64,000 nucleotides of DNA from Sipunculus nudus (taxonomy: Eukaryota > Annelida > Sipuncula > Golfingiida > Sipunculidae): positions 24,215,400 through 24,279,399 of the forward strand of contig CM049322.1 in NCBI GenBank assembly GCA_026874595.1. The letters are read 5' to 3'. A program made the translations under genes and the position numbers. A model generated the notes under the pieces. The model saw nothing but the letters and a program-made list of their open reading frames with translations, did no database searches and was not told where the DNA came from. Positions within the stretch are counted from its first letter, which is position 1; each line of letters starts with the position of its first letter. Of this stretch, positions 24,201 through 36,675 are shown in pieces.

Positions 24201-24810
24201 TAATATGACCAGCCATGCCCCTCTGTTAAATGCCAGCCAGATGTTGACCACTTACCTAATATGACCAACCATGCACCTCTGTTAAATGCCAACCGAATGT
24301 TGACCACGTACCTAATATGACCAGCCATGCCCCTCTATTAAATGCCATCCAGATGTTGACCAAAGGGCCTAATATGACCAGCCATGCCCCTCTATTAAAT
24401 GCCAGCCAGATGTTGACCACATGCCTAATGTGACCAGCCATGCCCCTCTGTTAAATGTCAGCCAGATGTTGACCACAGGCCTAATATGACCAGCCATGCC
24501 CCTCTGTTTAATGCCAGCCAGATGTTGACCACAGGCCTAATATTACCAGCCATGCCCCTCTGTTAAATGCCAGCCAAATGTTGACCACTTACCTAATATG
24601 ACCAGCCCTCCCCCTCTGTTAAATGCCAGCCAGATGTTGACCACATACCTAATATGACCAGCCATGTCCCTCTGTTAAATGTCAACCAGATTTTGACCAC
24701 AGGCCTAATATGACCAGCCATGGCCCTCTGTTAAATGTCAGCCAGGTGTTGAAAATTACCTAATATAACCAGCCATACCCCTCTGTTAAATGCCAGCCAG
24801 ATGTTGACCA
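21285..24810 (+). repeat. Higher-order block C1 (3.53 kb, shortened)
   Basis: This is a short block. It starts like A and B (CTTAAATATTATAACC, TACGTAATATG, GTGTAGAAAATT, ACCGAATG and ACCAAAGGG near 22.2 kb), then passes through GTTAAAAGTC (23167) and a repeated AATAAGAACAGC monomer into the ACCAACCATGCACC series near 24.27 kb. It has no CATTTATT and no TGACGTCA. From 21285 to 24811 the period is 3,526 bp (63 monomers less 2 bases), and the following block begins with the same opening series. Its counterpart C1' has exactly the same length. Confidence 0.8.
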
Positions 24811-27441
24811 CTTAAATATTATAACCAGCCATGCCACTCTGTAAAATGCCAGCCAGATGTTGACCACATACGTAATATGACCAGCCATGCCCCTCTGTTA
24901 AATGCCAGCCAGATGTTGACCACATACCTAATATGACCAGCCATGCCCCTCTGTTAAATGTCAGCTTGATGTTGACCACAGGCCTAATATGACCAGCCAT
25001 GCCCTTCTGTTAAATGTCAGCCGGATGTTGACCACATACCTAATATGACCAGCCATGCCCCTCTATTAAACGTCAGCCAGATTTTCACCACATACTTAAT
25101 AAGACCAGCTAAGCCCCTCTGTTAAATGTCAGCCAGATGTTGACCACAGGCCTAATATGACCAGCCATGCCCCTCTGTTAAATGTCAGCCAGGTGTAGAA
25201 AATTACCTAATATAACCAGCCATACCCCTCTGTTAAATGCCAGCCAGATGTTGACCACAGGCCTAATATGACCAGCCATGCCCCTCTGTTAAATGTCAGC
25301 CAGATGTTGACCACATACTTAATAAGACCAGCCATGCCCCTCTGTTAAATGTCAGCCAGATGTTGACCACATACCTTAAATGATCAGCCATGCCCCTCTG
25401 TTAAATGTCAGCCAGATGTTGACCACACACTTAATAAGACCAGCCATGCCCCTCTGTTAAATGTCAGCCAGATGTTGACCACATACCTAATATGACCAGC
25501 CATGCACCTCTGTTAAATGCCAGCCAAATGTTGACCACATACCTAATATAACCAGCCATGCCCCTCTGTTAAATGCCAGTCAGATGTTGACCACAGGCCT
25601 AATATGACCAGCCATGCCCCTCTGTTAAATGCCAGCCAGATGTTGACCACTTACCTAATATGACCAGCCATGCACCTCTGTTAAATGCCAACCGAATGTT
25701 GACCACGTACCTAATATGACCAGCCATTCCCCTCTATTAAATGCCATCCAGATGTTGACCAAAGGGCCTAATATGACCAGCCATGCCCCTCTGTTAAATG
25801 TCAGCCAGATATTGACCACATTCCTAATATGACCAGCCATGCCCCTCTGTTGAATGTCAGCCAGATGTTGACCACTTAAATATTATGACCAGCCATGCCA
25901 CTCTGTAAAATGCCAGCCAGATGTTGACCACATGCCTAATATGACCAGCCATGCCCCTCTGTTAAACGTCAGCCAGATGTTGACCACTTACCTAACATGA
26001 CCAGCCATGCCCCTCTGTTAAATGTCAGCCAGATGATGACCACAGGCCTAATATGACCAGCCATGCCCCTCAGTTTAATGCCAGCCAGATGTTGACCACA
26101 GGCCTAATATAACTAGCCATGCCCCTCCGTTAAATGCCAGCCAAATGTTGACCACTTACCTAATATGACCAGCCATGCCTCTCTGTTAAATGCCAGCCAG
26201 ATGTTGACCAAATACCTAATATGACCAGCCATGCCCCTCTGTTAAATGTCAGCCAGATGTTGACCACAGGCCTAATATGACCATCCATGCCCCTCTGTTA
26301 AATGTCAGCCAGATGTTGACCACTTACCTAATAGGACCAGCCATGCCCCTCTGTTAAATGTCAGCCAGATGTTGACCACATGCATAATATGACCAGCCAT
26401 GCCCCTCTGTTAAATGTCAGCCAGATGTTGACCACAGGCCTAATATGACCAGCCATGCCCCTCTGTTAAATGTCAGCCAGATGTTGACCACATACCTAAT
26501 ATGACAAGCCATGCCCCTCTGTTAAATGTCAACCAGATTTTGACCACAGGCCTAATATGACCAGCCATGCCCCTCTGTTAAATGTCTGCCAGATGTTGAC
26601 CACAGGCCTAATATGACCAGCCATGCCCCTCTGTTAAACGTCAGCCAGATGTTGACCACATACTTAATAAGACCAGCTAAGCCCCTCTGTTGAATGTCAG
26701 CCAGATGTTGACCATATAAATAATATGACCAGCCATGCCCCTCTGTTAAATGTCAGCCAGATGTTGACCACAGGCCTAATATGACCAGCCATGCCCCTCT
26801 GTTAAATGTCAGCCAGATGTTGACCACATACTTAATAAGAACAGCTATGCCCCTCTGTTAAATGTCAGCCAGATGTTGACCACATAACTAATATGACCAG
26901 CCATGGCCCTCTGTTAAATGTCAGCCAGGTGTTGAAAATTACCTAATATAACCAGCCATACCCCTCTGTTAAATGCCAGCCAGATGTTGACCACAGGCCT
27001 AATATGACCAGCCATGCCCCTCTGTTAAATGTCAGCCAGATGTTGACCACATACTTAATAAGACCAGCCATGCCCCTCTGTTAAATGTCAGCAAGATGTT
27101 GACCACATACCTTAAATGATCAGCCATGCCCCTCTGTTAAATGTCAGCCAGATGTTGACCACATACTTAATATAACCAGCCATGCCCCTCTGTTAAATGT
27201 CAGCCAGATGTTGACCACATACCTAATATGACCAGCCATGCACCTCTGTTAAATGCCAGCCAAATGTTGACCACATACCTAATATAACCAGCCATGCCCC
27301 TCTGTTAAATGCCAGCCAAATGTTGACCACATGCATAATATGACCAGCCATGCCTCTCCGTTAAATGTCAGCCATTTATTGACCACATGCCTAATATGAC
27401 CAGCCATGCCCCTCTGTTAAATGTCAGCCAGATGTTGACCA
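24811..27441 (+). repeat. Higher-order block D1, cut off at the superrepeat junction
   Basis: The block opens with the standard series (CTTAAATATTATAACC at 24811, ACCGAATG near 25.69 kb, ACCAAAGGG near 25.76 kb, CATTTATT at 27373) and then ends at the superrepeat junction. Just upstream (24678-24810) a short mosaic joins a GTCCCTCTG monomer, a CAACCAGATTTTGACC monomer and a GTGTTGAAAATTACC monomer that are not neighbours elsewhere. The same mosaic is at 52775-52907 in copy 2. The uncut version of the block continues from 52908. Confidence 0.8.
27401..27441 (+). other. Junction between the two superrepeat copies
   Basis: To the left, the sequence follows the copy-2 path seen at 55470-55538 (CATTTATT monomer, then ATGCCTAATATG). 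To the right, it follows the path seen from 593 (CACACTTAATAAG). The 41 bases between the two diagnostic differences fit both, so the crossover lies inside an ordinary stretch of the repeat and in register with the unit. There is no filler sequence and no target-site duplication. A join in register fits unequal exchange but would also result from an assembly join. Confidence 0.85.
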
Positions 27442-28300
27442 CACACTTAATAAGACCAGCCATGCCCCTCTGTTAAATGTCAGCCAGATGTTGACCACAT
27501 ACCTAATATGACCAGCCATGCACCTCTGTTAAATGCCAGCCAAATGTTGACCACATACCTAATATAACCAGCCATGCCCCTCTGTTAAATGCCAGTCAGA
27601 TGTTGACCACAGGCCTAATATGACCAGCCATGCCCCTCTGTTAAATGCCAGCCAGATGTTGACCACTTACCTAATATGACCAGCCATGCACCTCTGTTAA
27701 ATGCCAACCGAATGTTGACCACGTACCTAATATGACCAGCCATGCCCCTCTATTAAATGCCATCCAGATGTTGACCAAAGGGCCTAATATGACCAGCCAT
27801 GCCCCTCTGTTAAATGTCAGCCAGATATTGACCACATACCTAATATGACCAGCCATGCCCCTCTGTTGAATGTCAGCCAGATGTTGACCACTTAAATATT
27901 ATAACCAGCCATGCCACTCTGTAAAATGCCAGCCAGATGTTGACCACATGCCTAATATGACCAGCCATGCCCCTCTGTTAAACGTCAGCCAGATGTTGAC
28001 CATTTACCTAACATGACCAGCCATGCCCCTCTGTTAAATGTCAGCCAGATGATGACCACAGGCCTAATATGACCAGCCATGCCCCTCAGTTTAATGCCAG
28101 CCAGATGTTGACCACAGGCCTAATATTACCAGCCATGCCCCTCCGTTAAATGCCAGCCAAATGTTGACCACTTACCTAATATGACCAGCCATGCCTCTCT
28201 GTTAAATGCCAGCCAGATGTTGACCAAATACCTAATATGACCAGCCATGCCCCTCTGTTAAATGTCAGCCAGATGTTGACCACAGGCCTAATATGACCAT

Positions 28301-30444
28301 CCATGCCCCTCTGTTAAATGTCAGCCAGATGTTGACCACTTACCTAATAGGACCAGCCATGCCCCTCTGTTAAATGTCAGCCAGATGTTGACCACATGCA
28401 TAATATGACCAGCCATGCCCCTCTGTTAAATGTCAGCCAGATGTTGACCACAGGCCTAATATGACCAGCCATGCCCCTCTGTTAAATTTTCAGCCAGATG
28501 TTGACCACATACCTAATATGACAAGCCATGCCCCTCTGTTAAATGTCAACCAGATTTTGACCACAGGCCTAATATGACCAGCCATGCCCCTCTGTTAAAT
28601 GTCTGCCAGATGTTGACCACAGGCCTAATATGACCAGCCATGCCCCTCTGTTAAACGTCAGCCAGATGTTGACCACATACTTAATAAGACCAGCTAAGCC
28701 CCTCTGTTAAATGTCAGCCAGATGTTGACCATATAAATAATATGACCAGCCATCCCCTCTGTTAAATGTCAGCCAGATGTTGACCACAGGCCTAATATGA
28801 CCAGCCATGCCCCTCTGTTAAATGTCAGCCAGATGTTGACCACATACTTAATAAGAACAGCTATGCCCCTCTGTTAAATGTCAGCCAGATGTTGACCACA
28901 TAACTAATATGACCAGCCATGGCCCTCTGTTAAATGTCAGCCAGGTGTTGAAAATTACCTAATATAACCAGCCATACCCCTCTGTTAAATGCCAGCCAGA
29001 TGTTGACCACAGGCCTAATATGACCAGCCATGCCCCTCTGTTAAATGTCAGCCAGATGTTGACCACATACTTAATAAGACCAGCCATGCCCCTCTGTTAA
29101 ATGTCAGCCAGATGTTGACCACATACCTTAAATGATCGGCCATGCCCCTCTGTTAAATGTCAGCCAGATGTTGACCACATACTTAATAAGACCAGCCATG
29201 CCCCTCTGTTAAATGTCAGCCAGATGTTGACCACATACCTAATATGACCAGCCATGCACCTCTGTTAAATGCCAGCCAAATGTTGACCACATACCTTATA
29301 TAACCAGCCATGCCCCTCTGTTAAATGCCAGCCAGATGTTGACCACATGCATAATATGACCAGCCATGCCTCTCCGTTAAATGTCAGCCATTTATTGACC
29401 ACATGCCTAATATGACCAGCCATGCCCCTCTGTTACATGTCAGCCAGATGTTGACCATATGCCTAATATGACCAGCCATGCCCCTCTGTTAAATGTCAGC
29501 CAGATGTTGACCACATACCTAATATGACCAGCCATGCCCCTCTGTTAAATGTCAGCCAGATGTTGACCACATACCTAATATGACCAGCCATGCCCCTCTG
29601 TTAAATGTCAGCCAGATGTTGACCACATACCTAATATGACCAGCCATGCCCATCTGTTAAATGTCAGCCAGATGTTGACCACAGGCCTAATATGACCAGC
29701 CATGCCCCTCTGTTTGATGCCAGCCAGATGTTGACCAGAGACCTAATATTACCAGCCATGCCCCTCTGTTAAATGCCAGCCAAATGTTGACCACTTACCT
29801 AATATGACCAGCCCTGCCCCTCTGTTAAATGCCAGCCAGATGTTGACCACATACCTAATATGACCAGCCATGCCCCTCTGTTAAATGTCAGCCAGATGTT
29901 GACCACATACCTAATATGACCAGCCATGCCCCTCTGTTAAATGTCAGCCAGATGTTGACGTCATACCTAATATGACCAGCCATGCCCCTCAGTTAAATGT
30001 CAGCCAGATGTTGACCACAGGCCTAATATGACCAGCCATGCCCGTCTGTTAAATGCCAGCCAGATGTTGACCACATACCTAACAGACCAGCCATGCCCCT
30101 CTGTTAAATGTCAGCCAGATGTTGACCACAGGCCTAATATGACCAGCCATGCCCCTCTGTTAATTGTCAGCCAGATGTTGACCTCATACTTAATAAGACC
30201 AGCTATGCCCCTCTGTTAAATGTCAGCAAGATGTTGACCACATACCTAATATAACCAGCCATGCCCCTCTGTTAAATGTCAGCCAGATGTTGACCACAGG
30301 CCTAATATGACAAGCCATGCCCCTCTGTCAAATGTCAGCTGGATTTTGACCACATACGTAATATGACCAGCCATGCCCCTCTGTTAAATGTCAGCCAAAT
30401 GTTGACCACATACCTAATATGACCAGCCATGTCCCTCTGTTGAA
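28301..30444 (+). repeat. 2,349-bp-offset duplication in copy 2, first copy
   Basis: This is the counterpart of 1493-3636 at offset 26,808, with the same internal variants (AAATTTTCAG, CATCCCCTC, GATCGG, TTACATG, CATTTATT at 29389, TGACGTCA at 29956). Its partner within copy 2 is 30650-32793. Both edges are at the same bases as in copy 1, so the event happened once, before the large duplication. Confidence 0.86.
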
Positions 30445-30649
30445 TGCCAGCCAGATGTTGACCACATACCTAACAGACCAGCCATGCCCCTCTGTTAAAT
30501 GTCAGCCAGATGTTGACCACAGGCCTAATATGACCAGCCATGCCCCTCTGTTAATTGTCAGCCAGATGTTGACCTCATACTTAATAAGACCAGCTATGCC
30601 CCTCTGTTAAATGTCAGCAAGATGTTGACCACATACCTAATATAACCAG

Positions 30650-32793
30650 CCATGCCCCTCTGTTAAATGTCAGCCAGATGTTGACCACTTACCTAATAGG
30701 ACCAGCCATGCCCCTCTGTTAAATGTCAGCCAGATGTTGACCACATGCATAATATGACCAGCCATGCCCCTCTGTTAAATGTCAGCCAGATGTTGACCAC
30801 AGGCCTAATATGACCAGCCATGCCCCTCTGTTAAATTTTCAGCCAGATGTTGACCACATACCTAATATGACAAGCCATGCCCCTCTGTTAAATGTCAACC
30901 AGATTTTGACCACAGGCCTAATATGACCAGCCATGCCCCTCTGTTAAATGTCTGCCAGATGTTGACCACAGGCCTAATATGACCAGCCATGCCCCTCTGT
31001 TAAACGTCAGCCAGATGTTGACCACATACTTAATAAGACCAGCTAAGCCCCTCTGTTAAATGTCAGCCAGATGTTGACCATATAAATAATATGACCAGCC
31101 ATCCCCTCTGTTAAATGTCAGCCAGATGTTGACCACAGGCCTAATATGACCAGCCATGCCCCTCTGTTAAATGTCAGCCAGATGTTGACCACATACTTAA
31201 TAAGAACAGCTATGCCCCTCTGTTAAATGTCAGCCAGATGTTGACCACATAACTAATATGACCAGCCATGGCCCTCTGTTAAATGTCAGCCAGGTGTTGA
31301 AAATTACCTAATATAACCAGCCATACCCCTCTGTTAAATGCCAGCCAGATGTTGACCACAGGCCTAATATGACCAGCCATGCCCCTCTGTTAAATGTCAG
31401 CCAGATGTTGACCACATACTTAATAAGACCAGCCATGCCCCTCTGTTAAATGTCAGCCAGATGTTGACCACATACCTTAAATGATCGGCCATGCCCCTCT
31501 GTTAAATGTCAGCCAGATGTTGACCACATACTTAATAAGACCAGCCATGCCCCTCTGTTAAATGTCAGCCAGATGTTGACCACATACCTAATATGACCAG
31601 CCATGCACCTCTGTTAAATGCCAGCCAAATGTTGACCACATACCTTATATAACCAGCCATGCCCCTCTGTTAAATGCCAGCCAGATGTTGACCACATGCA
31701 TAATATGACCAGCCATGCCTCTCCGTTAAATGTCAGCCATTTATTGACCACATGCCTAATATGACCAGCCATGCCCCTCTGTTAAATGTCAGCCAGATGT
31801 TGACCATATGCCTAATATGACCAGCCATGCCCCTCTGTTAAATGTCAGCCAGATGTTGACCACATACCTAATATGACCAGCCATGCCCCTCTGTTAAATG
31901 TCAGCCAGATGTTGACCACATACCTAATATGACCAGCCATGCCCCTCTGTTAAATGTCAGCCAGATGTTGACCACATACCTAATATGACCAGCCATGCCC
32001 ATCTGTTAAATGTCAGCCAGATGTTGACCACAGGCCTAATATGACCAGCCATGCCCCTCTGTTTGATGCCAGCCAGATGTTGACCAGAGACCTAATATTA
32101 CCAGCCATGCCCCTCTGTTAAATGCCAGCCAAATGTTGACCACTTACCTAATATGACCAGCCCTGCCCCTCTGTTAAATGCCAGCCAGATGTTGACCACA
32201 TACCTAATATGACCAGCCATGCCCCTCTGTTAAATGTCAGCCAGATGTTGACCACATACCTAATATGACCAGCCATGCCCCTCTGTTAAATGTCAGCCAG
32301 ATGTTGACGTCATACCTAATATGACCAGCCATGCCCCTCAGTTAAATGTCAGCCAGATGTTGACCACAGGCCTAATATGACCAGCCATGCCCGTCTGTTA
32401 AATGCCAGCCAGATGTTGACCACATACCTAACAGACCAGCCATGCCCCTCTGTTAAATGTCAGCCAGATGTTGACCACAGGCCTAATATGACCAGCCATG
32501 CCCCTCTGTTAATTGTCAGCCAGATGTTGACCTCATACTTAATAAGACCAGCTATGCCCCTCTGTTAAATGTCAGCAAGATGTTGACCACATACCTAATA
32601 TAACCAGCCATGCCCCTCTGTTAAATGTCAGCCAGATGTTGACCACAGGCCTAATATGACAAGCCATGCCCCTCTGTCAAATGTCAGCTGGATTTTGACC
32701 ACATACGTAATATGACCAGCCATGCCCCTCTGTTAAATGTCAGCCAAATGTTGACCACATACCTAATATGACCAGCCATGTCCCTCTGTTGAA
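30650..32793 (+). repeat. 2,349-bp-offset duplication in copy 2, second copy
   Basis: This is the counterpart of 3842-5985 at offset 26,808 and the partner of 28301-30444 at offset 2,349. CATTTATT is at 31738 and TGACGTCA at 32305. It runs into the GTCAGCAAG / CTCTGAAAAATG series near 32.8 kb as in copy 1. Confidence 0.86.
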
Positions 32794-33206
32794 TGTCAGC
32801 AAGATGTTGACAACTTAAATATTATAACCAGCCATGCCCCTCTGAAAAATGCCAGCCAGATGTTGACCACAGGCCTAATATGACCAGCCATGCCCCTCTG
32901 TTAAATGCCAGCCAGATGTTGACCACATACCTAATATGACCAGCCATCCCCCTCTGTTAAATGTCAGCCAGATGTTGACCACAGGCCTTATATGACCAGC
33001 CATGCCCCTCTGTTAAATGTCAGCCTGATGTTGACCACATACTTAATAAGACCAGCTATGCCCCTCTGTTAAATGTCAGCCAGATGTTGACCACATACCT
33101 AATATGACCAGCCATGCCCCTCTGTTAAATGTCAGCTAGATGTTGACCACAGGCCTAATATGACCAGCCATGCCCCTCTGTTAAATGTCAGCCGGATGTT
33201 GACCAT

Positions 33207-34067
33207 ATACCTAATATGACCAGCCATGCCCCTCTGTTAAATGTCAGCCAGATGTTGACGTCATACCTAATATGACCAGCCATGCCCCTCAGTTAAATGT
33301 CAGCCAGATGTTGACCACAGGCCTAATATGACCAGCCATGCCCGTCTGTTAAATGCCAGCCAGATGTTGACCACATACCTAACAGACCAGCCATGCCCCT
33401 CTGTTAAATGTCAGCCAGATGTTGACCACAGGCCTAATATGACCAGCCATGCCCCTCTGTTAATTGTCAGCCAGATGTTGACCTCATACTTAATAAGACC
33501 AGCTATGCCCCTCTGTTAAATGTCAGCAAGATGTTGACCACATACCTAATATAACCAGCCATGCCCCTCTGTTAAATGTCAGCCAGATGTTGACCACAGG
33601 CCTAATATGACAAGCCATGCCCCTCTGTCAAATGTCAGCTGGATTTTGACCACATACGTAATATGACCAGCCATGCCCCTCTGTTAAATGTCAGCCAAAT
33701 GTTGACCACATACCTAATATGACCAGCCATGTCCCTCTGTTGAATGTCAGCAAGATGTTGACAACTTAAATATTATAACCAGCCATGCCCCTCTGAAAAA
33801 TGCCAGCCAGATGTTGACCACAGGCCTAATATGACCAGCCATGCCCCTCTGTTAAATGCCAGCCAGATGTTGACCACATACCTAATATGACCAGCCATCC
33901 CCCTCTGTTAAATGTCAGCCAGATGTTGACCACAGGCCTTATATGACCAGCCATGCCCCTCTGTTAAATGTCAGCCTGATGTTGACCACATACTTAATAA
34001 GACCAGCTATGCCCCTCTGTTAAATGTCAGCCAGATGTTGACCACATACCTAATATGACCAGCCATG
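33207..34067 (+). repeat. 861-bp duplication at 951-bp offset, found only in copy 2
   Basis: 33207-34067 repeats 32256-33116, including TGACGTCA (33256), the AACAGACC monomer, GTTAATTGTC, GTCAGCTGG, and the CTCTGAAAAATG, CCATCCCCCTC and GTCAGCCTG monomers. The left limit is GACCATATAC at 33206 against GACCACATAC. The right limit is GTCCCTC at 34068 against GCCCCTC. The duplication replaced three monomers (168 bp) that copy 1 has near 6.3-6.4 kb, giving a net gain of 783 bp. It must be later than, or a haplotype difference from, the 28-kb duplication. Confidence 0.87.
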
Positions 34068-36675
34068 TCCCTCTGTTGAATGTCAGTCAGATGTTGACCA
34101 CTTAAATATTATAACCAGCCATGCCACTCTGTAAAATGCCAGCCAGATGTTGACCACATACGTAATATGACCAGCCATGCCCCTCTGTTAAATGCCAGCC
34201 AGATGTTGACCACATACCTAATATGACCAGCCATGCCCCTCTGTTAAATGTCAGCTTGATGTTGACCACAGGCCTAATATGACCAGCCATGCCCCTCTGT
34301 TAAATGTCAGCCAGATGTTGACCACATACCTAATATGACCAGCCATGCCCCTCTGTTAAACGTCAGCCAGATGTTGACCACATACTTAATAAGACCAGCT
34401 AAGCCCCTCTGTTAAATGTCAGTCAGATGTTGACCACAGGCCTAATATGACCAGCCATGCCCCTCTGTTAAATGTCAGCCAGGTGTTCAAAATTACCTAA
34501 TATAACCAGCCATACCCCTCTGTTAAATGCCAGCCAGATGTTGACCACAGGCCTAATATGACCAGCCATGCCCCTCTGTTAAATGTCAGCCAGATGTTGA
34601 CCACATACTTAATAAGACCAGCCATGCCCCTCTGTTAAATGTCAGCCAGATGTTGACCACATACCTTAAATGATCAGCCATGCCCCTCTGTTAAATGTCA
34701 GCCAGATGTTGACCACATACTTAATAAGACCAGCCATGCCCCTCTGTTAAATGTCAGCCAGATGTTGACCACATATCTAATATGACCAGCAATGCACCTC
34801 TGTTAAATGCCAGCCAAATGTTGACCACATACCTAATATAACCAGCCATGCCCCTCTGTTGAATGCCAGCCAGATGTTGACCACATGCATAATATGACCA
34901 GCCATGCCCCTCTGTTAAATGTCAGCCAGTTGTTGAACACAGGCCTAATATGACCAGCCATGCCCCTCTGTTAAATGTCAGCCAGATGTTGACCATATGC
35001 CTAATATGACCAGCCATGCCCCTCTGTTAAATGTCAGCCAGATGTTGACCACATACCTAATATGACCAGCCATGCCCCTCTGTTAAATGTCAGCCAGATG
35101 TTGACCACATACCTAATATGACCAGCCATGCCCCCCTGTTAAATGTCAGCCAGATGTTGAGCACATACCTAATATGACCAGCCATGCCCCTCTGTTAAAT
35201 GTCAGCCAGATGTTGACCACATACCTAATATGACCAGCCATGCACCTCTGTTAAATGTCAGCCAGATGTTGACCACATACCTAATATGACCAGCCATGCC
35301 CCTCTGTTAAATGTCAGCCAGATGTTGACCACATACCTAATATGACCAGCCATGCTCCTCTGTTAAATGTCAGCCAGATGTTGACCACATACCCAATATG
35401 ACCAGCCATGCCCCTCAGTTAAATGTCAGCCAGATGTTGACCACAGGCCTAATATGACCAGCCATGCCCCTGCGTTAAACGTCAGCCAGATGTTGACCAC
35501 ATACTAAATAAGACCAGCTAAGCCCCTCTGTTAAATGTCAGCCAGCTGTTGACCACATAAATAATATGACCAGCCATGCCCCTCTGTTAAATGTCAGCCA
35601 GATGTTGACCACAGGCCTAATATGACCAGCCATGCCCCTCTGTTAAATGTCAGCCAGATGTTGACCACATACTTAATAAGAACAGCTATGCCCCTCTGTT
35701 AAATGTCAGCCAGATGTTGACCACATACCTAATATGACCAGCCATGCCCCTCTGTTAAATGTCAGCCAGGTGTTGAAAATTACCTAATATAACCAGCCAT
35801 ACCCCTCTGTTAAATGCCAGCCAGATGTTGACCACAGGCCTAATATGACCAGCCATGCCCCTCTGTTAAATGTCAGCCAGATATTGACCACATACTTAAT
35901 AAGACCAGCCATGCCCCTCTGTTAAATGTCAGCCAGATGTTGACCACATACCTTAAATGATCAGCCATGCCCCACTGTTAAATGTCAGTCAGATGTTGAC
36001 CACACACATAATAAGACCAGCCATGCCCCTCTGTTAAATGTCAGCCAGATGTTGACCACATACCTAATATGACCAGCCATGCACCTCTGTTAAATGCCAG
36101 CCAAATGTTGACCACATACCTAATATAACCAGCCATGCCCCTCTGTTAAATGCCAGTCAGATGTTGACCACAGGCCTAATATGACCAGCCATGCCCCTCT
36201 GTTAAATGCCAGCCAGATGTTGACCACTTACCTAATATGACCAACCATGCACCTCTGTTAAATGCCAACCGAATGTTGACCACGTACCTAATATGACCAG
36301 CCATGCCCCTCTATTAAATGCCATCCAGATGTTGACCAAAGGGCCTAATATGACCAGCCATGCCCCTCTATTAAATGCCAGCCAGATGTTGACCACATGC
36401 CTAATGTGACCAGCCATGCCCCTCTGTTAAATGTCAGCCAGATGTTGACCACAGGCCTAATATGACCAGCCATGCCCCTCTGTTTAATGCCAGCCAGATG
36501 TTGACCACAGGCCTAATATTACCAGCCATGCCCCTCTGTTAAATGCCAGCCAAATGTTGACCACTTACCTAATATGACCAGCCCTCCCCCTCTGTTAAAT
36601 GCCAGCCAGATGTTGACCACATACCTAATATGACCAGCCATGTCCCTCTGTTGAATGTCAGCCAGATGTTGACCA

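Larger units (their letters stand above)
593..27441 (+). repeat. Superrepeat copy 1 (about 26.8 kb)
   Basis: This segment is repeated in the same order and orientation from 27401. Rare variants shared at matching offsets include the GATGTGGACC monomer (9693 and 37284), AAAAGTCAG (23167 and 51319), GACTACATG (14284 and 42380) and GCCCATCTG (15207 and 43303). The offset is 26,808 up to about 6 kb, 27,591 to about 9.6 kb, then 28,096-28,097 over most of the rest, with a short stretch at 27,928. The substitutions I noticed between the copies number in the tens at most across 27 kb. I did not align every base. Confidence 0.9.
27401..36675 (+). repeat. Higher-order block A1' (copy 2 of A1, expanded)
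   Basis: The block enters A1 at the equivalent of position 593 and follows it at offset 26,808: CATTTATT at 29389 and 31738, TGACGTCA at 29956 and 32305, the 391-bp step at 30438. It then gains a third TGACGTCA series at 33256 before returning to the A1 path at offset 27,591 (second block-type start at 34101, ACCAACCATGCACC near 36.24 kb). It has the largest structural difference from its partner of all the paired blocks. Confidence 0.82.

Noticed and set aside
27401-27441. Transposon or integration site at the superrepeat junction
   Set aside because: There is no target-site duplication, terminal repeat or foreign sequence; the junction is an ordinary monomer shared by both paths.
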